Part shown: positions 59,515-64,000 of the stretch, piece by piece | Layout: the number at the start of each line of letters is the position of its first letter | Position numbering within the stretch: the stretch's first letter is position 1 | Assembly (NCBI GenBank): GCA_033065855.1 | Contig: JAVXUO010001977.1 | Coordinates: 186,001-250,000 of the forward strand | DNA length: 64,000 bases | Direction: 5' to 3' | Source: Escallonia rubra | Taxonomy: Eukaryota > Streptophyta > Magnoliopsida > Escalloniales > Escalloniaceae | Notes under the pieces: model-generated | What the model was told of the DNA's origin: nothing | Seen by the model: the letters and a program-made list of their open reading frames with translations, nothing else | Databases searched by the model: none | Translations under genes and position numbers: made by a program

Positions 59515-59790
59515 TTTAAGGGGAAGGCAGCCAACCCCCCAAGGGAGGAGGGCACCGACCTCCAAAAGGGGAAGGCAGCCGACCCCCCAAGGGAGGAAGG
59601 GGCTGACCCCCACAAGGGAAAGGCAGCCGACCCCCCAAGGGAAGAAGGCGCTGACCCCCACAAGGGAAAGGCAGCCGACCCCCCAAGGGAGGAAGGCGCT
59701 GACCCCCAAAGAGGAAGGTGTCGACCCCCCAAGGAGGAAGGCGTCGACCCCCCAAGGGAGGAAGGCGCCAATCCCGAAGGAGGAATCAAG
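59515..59790. repeat. Minisatellite, 48-bp units
   Basis: GGCAGCC recurs at exact 48-bp intervals (59527, 59575, 59623 and 59671), with further half-units of about 24-25 bp around GGAAGGCGTCGACCCCCCAAG to about 59790. Since 48 is a multiple of three, long frames stay open on both strands (for example a 16-residue KAADPPREEGADPHKG repeat on the plus strand). These are best read as repeat artefacts, not genes. Confidence 0.9.
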
Positions 59791-60078
59791 CGATCGGCTG
59801 AACGACCCCAAAGAGGGAAGGTGCGCGATCGACTGAGGAATGGGCCTTCGAAGGTCAACGCGCGCCAAGGTCGTCACGCTAGCGACGAAATGAGCACCGC
59901 AAAAATAACTTGAGCGAAGAAAATCATAAAAATGCAAAAAGTGCATGTGACTTGGACGTGCACATTTTCACCGGTTGAGAGCGTTGAAAAATTGACCATT
60001 GACTACGTCGACGTGTCGCGCAAAATGAGATCCACAGTGGGCACATGAATGCGACCAAAATAGGTTGGGAACAATCTT

Positions 60079-63050
60079 CTCCGGCCCTATCATCTGATCA
60101 AACAAACATTTTGAATTGGTGTATATCATATATGCATGAGATTTTTATGCTTCACCCAATTTAGAGTCTTCAAAACTGCTAATGATTGTGATGCAAAAAG
60201 GTCCGTTGAATCATAAAAAAAAAAAAAACTATTTAGTCCTTTCATACTCCTAAAGGCTTCATCACACAAATTCCCACTCCAAATCTCAAATGGTATTATT
60301 AGAAATTACATCCAAAACTAATAAAACTTGTCTGATCTCCTGGGCTATGACAGGGAGTTGAGTATAGATTGTAAGCTATAGTAATTGGACTCACTTCTTT
60401 CCTCTTGAATACCAACCTGAGGGACCCTTTGCATTGTTTAGTTAGAATATGTTTTGATTAAATTTTTACAAATGGATACGATAGATGATGAGATTTCTCG
60501 ATGATGTTCATGGGGTGACATTCATGGGGCAGTGCGTGTCACCCTGGAACGATATCTAGGTTTATTTCCTTTCGTTATCCATGCAATTAGCCATTAAAAA
60601 AATTAAGGCAGTGACTGCTCAAACTTTATACCTTATCCAATCACAACTACACTTGGTCGAATCAAGGAATAGATGCGAGCAGGTTTCTGGGCAACTTTGG
60701 CAAAAAATAAATCGGTTATCACCAATGATGTTGAATCTAACTAGCCTTAACTTTGTAGGTAATCTATTGATTAGAAGTTGCCAGAGGATTTTTGAGGGAG
60801 TCTAAGTTTTCAAAGACGGTTCCAAATTTTGGATGAAATATTCTTTCCTTACTTAATATTGATTCCTCCTATTTTAGTTAAATATATGCTTGTGATTATC
60901 TAAAAAGTATTGAAAAAAACCTACAAAATTGTCTAATGCATGTGTGGCATCCTAACTATCATGCACGTGATTCTGTTTATCAAAGATTAATTAAGTGCAA
61001 ACAAAACTGATATGAGTTGTTGGCAACCACAACCTAACCACTGCCACTTAATGTGAATTTGAATTTTCTTTTGCTCCAAAGGAAATGTGAATTAGAATGT
61101 GAATTTTCAGTTGTTCGCAGAGGAGGCACATGCATGCTAACAATAAGAATTTATTTTCTTGATACACCAAAAAACAATAAAATGAATTTGAATTCTCTTT
61201 TGTTTCAAAAGAACAACATGTTATTATAGATACAATTTTGAACTTGAAATCCAACTCTAAAAAACAAAATATTTATGGTCATTTTAAAAGTATATGATAT
61301 ACACGTTATAGATCTACTTCAAGTACAAGCGGACATTATTTGTGAGAATATAACTTCTTCATAGAAGAGACGAATTAGATGGAAAAAAAAGTGGCAACAA
61401 AAGCTTACTACAAATTAAAAGCTTGTGCAAGTTAAAGGCTCGAACCGCTTCTGATTTGACCAGGATGGATAAAAGGATAATGAGAAAATAAAGAAGAGAC
61501 AAAATGTTATGTCCCTTGGTTATGCAAAACTAATCAACTTAACATTTAAAAGCAAAAGTTCCTGAAGTTCTTAAGAACTTGTAAATGTTTGGAATGTTTA
61601 CTTCTAATTCTATGTCAACGAGCCTGTCTCATACAATGAAGTTACATGATATATGGTACTCTAGTTACATTTACTCCTTACTAATGGGAAAATTAGGAAA
61701 AAGTGGGAATTGGGGTTAACTTTTAGTGGATGGTGGTTATTGTTTGTAAAATTAAGAAAAAGTGAGTTTTTTTTCTAAAAATTTCTGAACAAGGAGTTTT
61801 TCAAATTCTCACTTTTGTGCTACCCAAACTACCCCTCTCAGCTCATTTGTCAAAATACAGAACTGCCCTTGTCTAATTCTCTTTCCCATCTTGTTGACCA
61901 TCTTCATCTTTGACCCGTGTTTCATCTTCCCCATCCATGCCAAATCAGGTTCCCTTCAACTACATGCCCCTCCCCCACCCTACCCATTTCCACTAAGATT
62001 TCTCCCAAAGCACATACGCCCTTTCCCCCCAAACACAAATGCCTGCTCACACCCCTCAACACACACACACACACAAACTTGAATCCCTCCCCTGAAGCTG
62101 TTAAAAACTAAAGCGATAAGAAGGGATTTCAGTTTCACGCATTTCGTCCTAAAGATTAAATCTGAAGCTGGGACATTTGTTGGTGTCGTATTGGCTTTCT
62201 TCCTTTGACTCTCATACGGAAGCTTCAAGCTTGAATATGTAAAAGGTACTCCTTTAATATATTGGTACTATCTTCTTTACGTCTCGCATTATTTGAAGAT
62301 CTTTTTGTTTCCGGAGTGGTGGTATTAATCTCCCCTTTATGGCAATCAATGTTGACTTATGGCTTATTCGGGTATAAATGTGTTAATAGTTTTTTTGGAC
62401 TTTTTGATGTACATCTCATACGTGTAATTGCTGTAATGTTGTGTCTTTGTTTGTTCATTTGACAGTTTATTAATCAAGAGTCTTATACCTACGGTGAGTG
62501 ACGTAGTTCAAATACATGTATGTTTTTTTTTTGTTAACTTTTAATAATTTATTGTCTTTTCATGCAATATGTTTACTCATACACTTCAGTGTCTCTATGC
62601 ATAGACCTCACATCATTGATTATCTGTAAATAGTTTGGATTTATCACAAATGATGGCATACCCACCAAGTATCTTCTAAAGCTTGAAGTGCAATCAAGCT
62701 TGAATGAGATACTCTTGCCTTTATTTGTTAAGGTGGTGGATGGGGCAGAAGAGATGAGTGTCGGGCATTTTCATCATAAGCTCAAAACGATCAATGTGTT
62801 TTGCATCTTTGGTCACGAGTATTAGATGGAACTTGTAAAGCATCTGTTGGAAAAGGCAGTGAATCAAAATAGACTATTGTTGTTTTATGATAACCCTCGT
62901 AATAATCAAATATTGTAGAAGGATACTTTCATAGGTGATGGCCACTTATTTAGATTTTGCTTTGCGGTCAATATGATTTAAAAGCTAGAGTACTAGCAGC
63001 TCAAAGTTGATGCTCGAGCTCTGTCCTATTCAGTACATTTGTTAGAGGTA
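60079..63050. other. Intergenic, no assigned gene
   Basis: Mostly AT-rich. 62637-62823 is open on the plus strand (FGFITNDGIPTKYLL... ending at a stop after FGHEY) and looks somewhat coding-like, possibly an older part of the neighbouring pseudogene or another gene trace. I do not recognise it. A (CA)n tract lies at about 62060-62077. Confidence 0.4.
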
Positions 63051-63054
63051 CCAG

Positions 63055-63710
63055 AGTAGTCCAATCTCTCGTGCAGCCAATGTAGTTACTATGAAAGCAA
63101 CTGATGCAATAACCAATCTTGCTCATGAGAATAGCAGCATCAAAACTTACGTTAAGTTTGTCCTTATGGCATGTTTGGAGCTACCATTTGATTATCATGT
63201 CGTTGTTTTCACATTGCTTTTGCATATTCAGGATTGAAGGTGGTATCTCCTTTGGTTGAATTGCTCGAGTTTAATGACTCAAATTTACAGAGAGTGGTAG
63301 CAGGACCCATATGACCCTTTGCTTTTAAAATAATGAAAATAAAAACAAGGTTGGTGGCTATTTTAATGAATGGAATTATTTGGGATAAATTTTTTTATAG
63401 CATCTAATTACTGCTGATTTTTCCTAAATTCGAACTCTGCAGATTGTTGGATCCAATGCTCTGCCTACTCTTATTCTTATGCTTTAGTCGGAGGATGCTG
63501 CCATGCACTATGAAGTTGTTGCCTCTTGTCTAAACTTTCTACAACTTTCACTTATCTGAACTTATATCCTCTGTGCATACCTATTCATTTTGTTTCGGTT
63601 CTTTCAGGTTGGAGTGAACGGGAATTAGGTTCACTCATCCCTAACTATTAAAATAGAATTTCTTCTTGTTGGAGCTCTCCAACCTGTAATTGGATTGCTT
63701 AGTAGCTGAT
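63055..63710 (+). pseudogene. ARIA-like armadillo-repeat protein, intron-retaining pseudogene fragment
   Basis: Four exon-like pieces are separated by intron-like gaps with AG acceptors. 63055-63155 reads ISRAANVVTMKATDAITNLA and HENSSIKT. 63232-63349 contains IEGGIS and PLVELLEFNDSNLQRVVAG in two frames. 63443-63521 reads IVGSNALPTLILML, stop, SEDAAMHYEVV. 63608-63710 reads VHSSLTIKIEFLLVGALQPV and IGLLSS after a stop. These match, in order, the armadillo repeats of ARIA/ABAP1-type ARM-BTB proteins (ARIA interacts with the ABA factor ABF2). Stops and a frameshift show it is dead. Retained introns mean it came from DNA duplication, not retroposition. No BTB part is seen before the window ends. 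Confidence 0.75.
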
Positions 63711-64000
63711 GCCAAGTTGGTTAGTACGCAATTGGATTTGCAAGGTCTATCTTGGAAGCAACGATCTGTAGACCTTGTAGTCTCTGAGCAATGTTCATGG
63801 ATTTCTCCGAGTTGAGAAATTTGTAATTTAGTTCAGATTTGTATGATGTAAACTACTACTATTTTAGTAAATATAACATTTAAATGTGTCGGATATAACA
63901 AATACCAATTAATGTTCTACATGACTTAGATCTTGTTTATACTACTTCACATATATCTTTTTCACATGTTACAAGAAACATATCTAAGGATTAGTTTTAT
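63711..64000. other. Edge of window, no further exon recognised
   Basis: AT-rich sequence after the last recognisable ARIA-like piece. Decayed exons could continue beyond the window. Confidence 0.4.

Larger units (their letters stand above)
57843..60073 (-). mobile_element. Large candidate solo LTR with internal minisatellites
   Basis: The 2.2-kb GC-rich block starts TGATGCCAAGG and ends GGTTGGGAACA, and is flanked by the 5-bp duplication ATCTT at 57838-57842 and 60074-60078. Read on the minus strand it starts TGTTCCCAACC, has a TATA box (CTTATAAATAAAGG, about 58157-58170) and then about 320 bp of leader-like sequence ending CCTTGGCATCA. That is the layout of an LTR with a very long upstream part. 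No internal region or second LTR is seen. The main caution is that a 5-bp match can arise by chance, although the TG...CA ends and composition boundary agree with it. Confidence 0.6.

Noticed and set aside
59347-59946. 199-codon minus-strand frame, with 181- and 116-codon frames overlapping it, all repeat-rich
   Set aside because: The frames stay open on both strands because the 48-bp repeat unit is a multiple of three and lacks stops. No start context, domain or expression sign supports a gene.

Overview
The window is nuclear DNA of a flowering plant, almost certainly a eudicot. It is AT-rich and gene-poor, has split genes with GT-AG introns, a DYW-type PPR gene, a DUF1645 gene and a plant-type F-box gene, and carries plant transposon families (TRIM, Pack-MULE-like, Stowaway, Harbinger, Helitron, plant L1 LINE). 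I cannot name the species.

Only three host genes look intact. They are a DUF1645 gene (13194-14411, +, no intron in the coding part), a five-exon F-box gene of the At2g26850/At2g41170 type (26980 down to 23914, -; the modelled exons join to exactly 397 codons) and an intronless 967-residue PLS-DYW pentatricopeptide editing factor (55613 down to 52710, -). Host-derived remains are an intron-retaining ARIA-like armadillo pseudogene at the right edge (63055-63710, +), a tandem copy of the PPR gene's 3' end (52212-52517), a trihelix fragment inside a transposon (33967-34173, -), a SART1/DOT2-like fragment inside an LTR element (about 47590-47985, +) and unidentified coding-like traces on the minus strand (about 44.0-46.3 and 48.7-48.9 kb).

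Layout: 1-10.5 kb holds a tiny TRIM (101-393), a 238-bp tandem duplication that includes part of a solo LTR (2901-3775), a MULE (5384-6746) and a second solo LTR (6939-7680). 10.6-16 kb holds a Harbinger derivative, a perfect 84-bp inverted repeat and the DUF1645 gene. 16.5-23.6 kb is one decayed L1-type LINE. 23.9-28 kb is the F-box gene. 29-39 kb is DNA-transposon territory: a MULE, a MULE nested in a hAT-like element, a poly(A)-tailed retroposon and a Harbinger-like element. 39-52 kb is sparse, with a complete-looking non-autonomous LTR element (46350-48672), a Helitron end-pair (49261-49867) and a Stowaway. 52-56.8 kb is the PPR gene with a MULE just upstream. 57.8-60.1 kb is a large GC-rich candidate solo LTR built around two minisatellites.

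The genes form no pathway with one another. The most interesting features are structural: the perfect 84-bp foldback beside the DUF1645 gene; the young LTR element carrying a spliceosomal-gene fragment; and at least four MULEs with target-site duplications, one carrying a trihelix DNA-binding domain. All calls come from reading the sequence; no database search was run.
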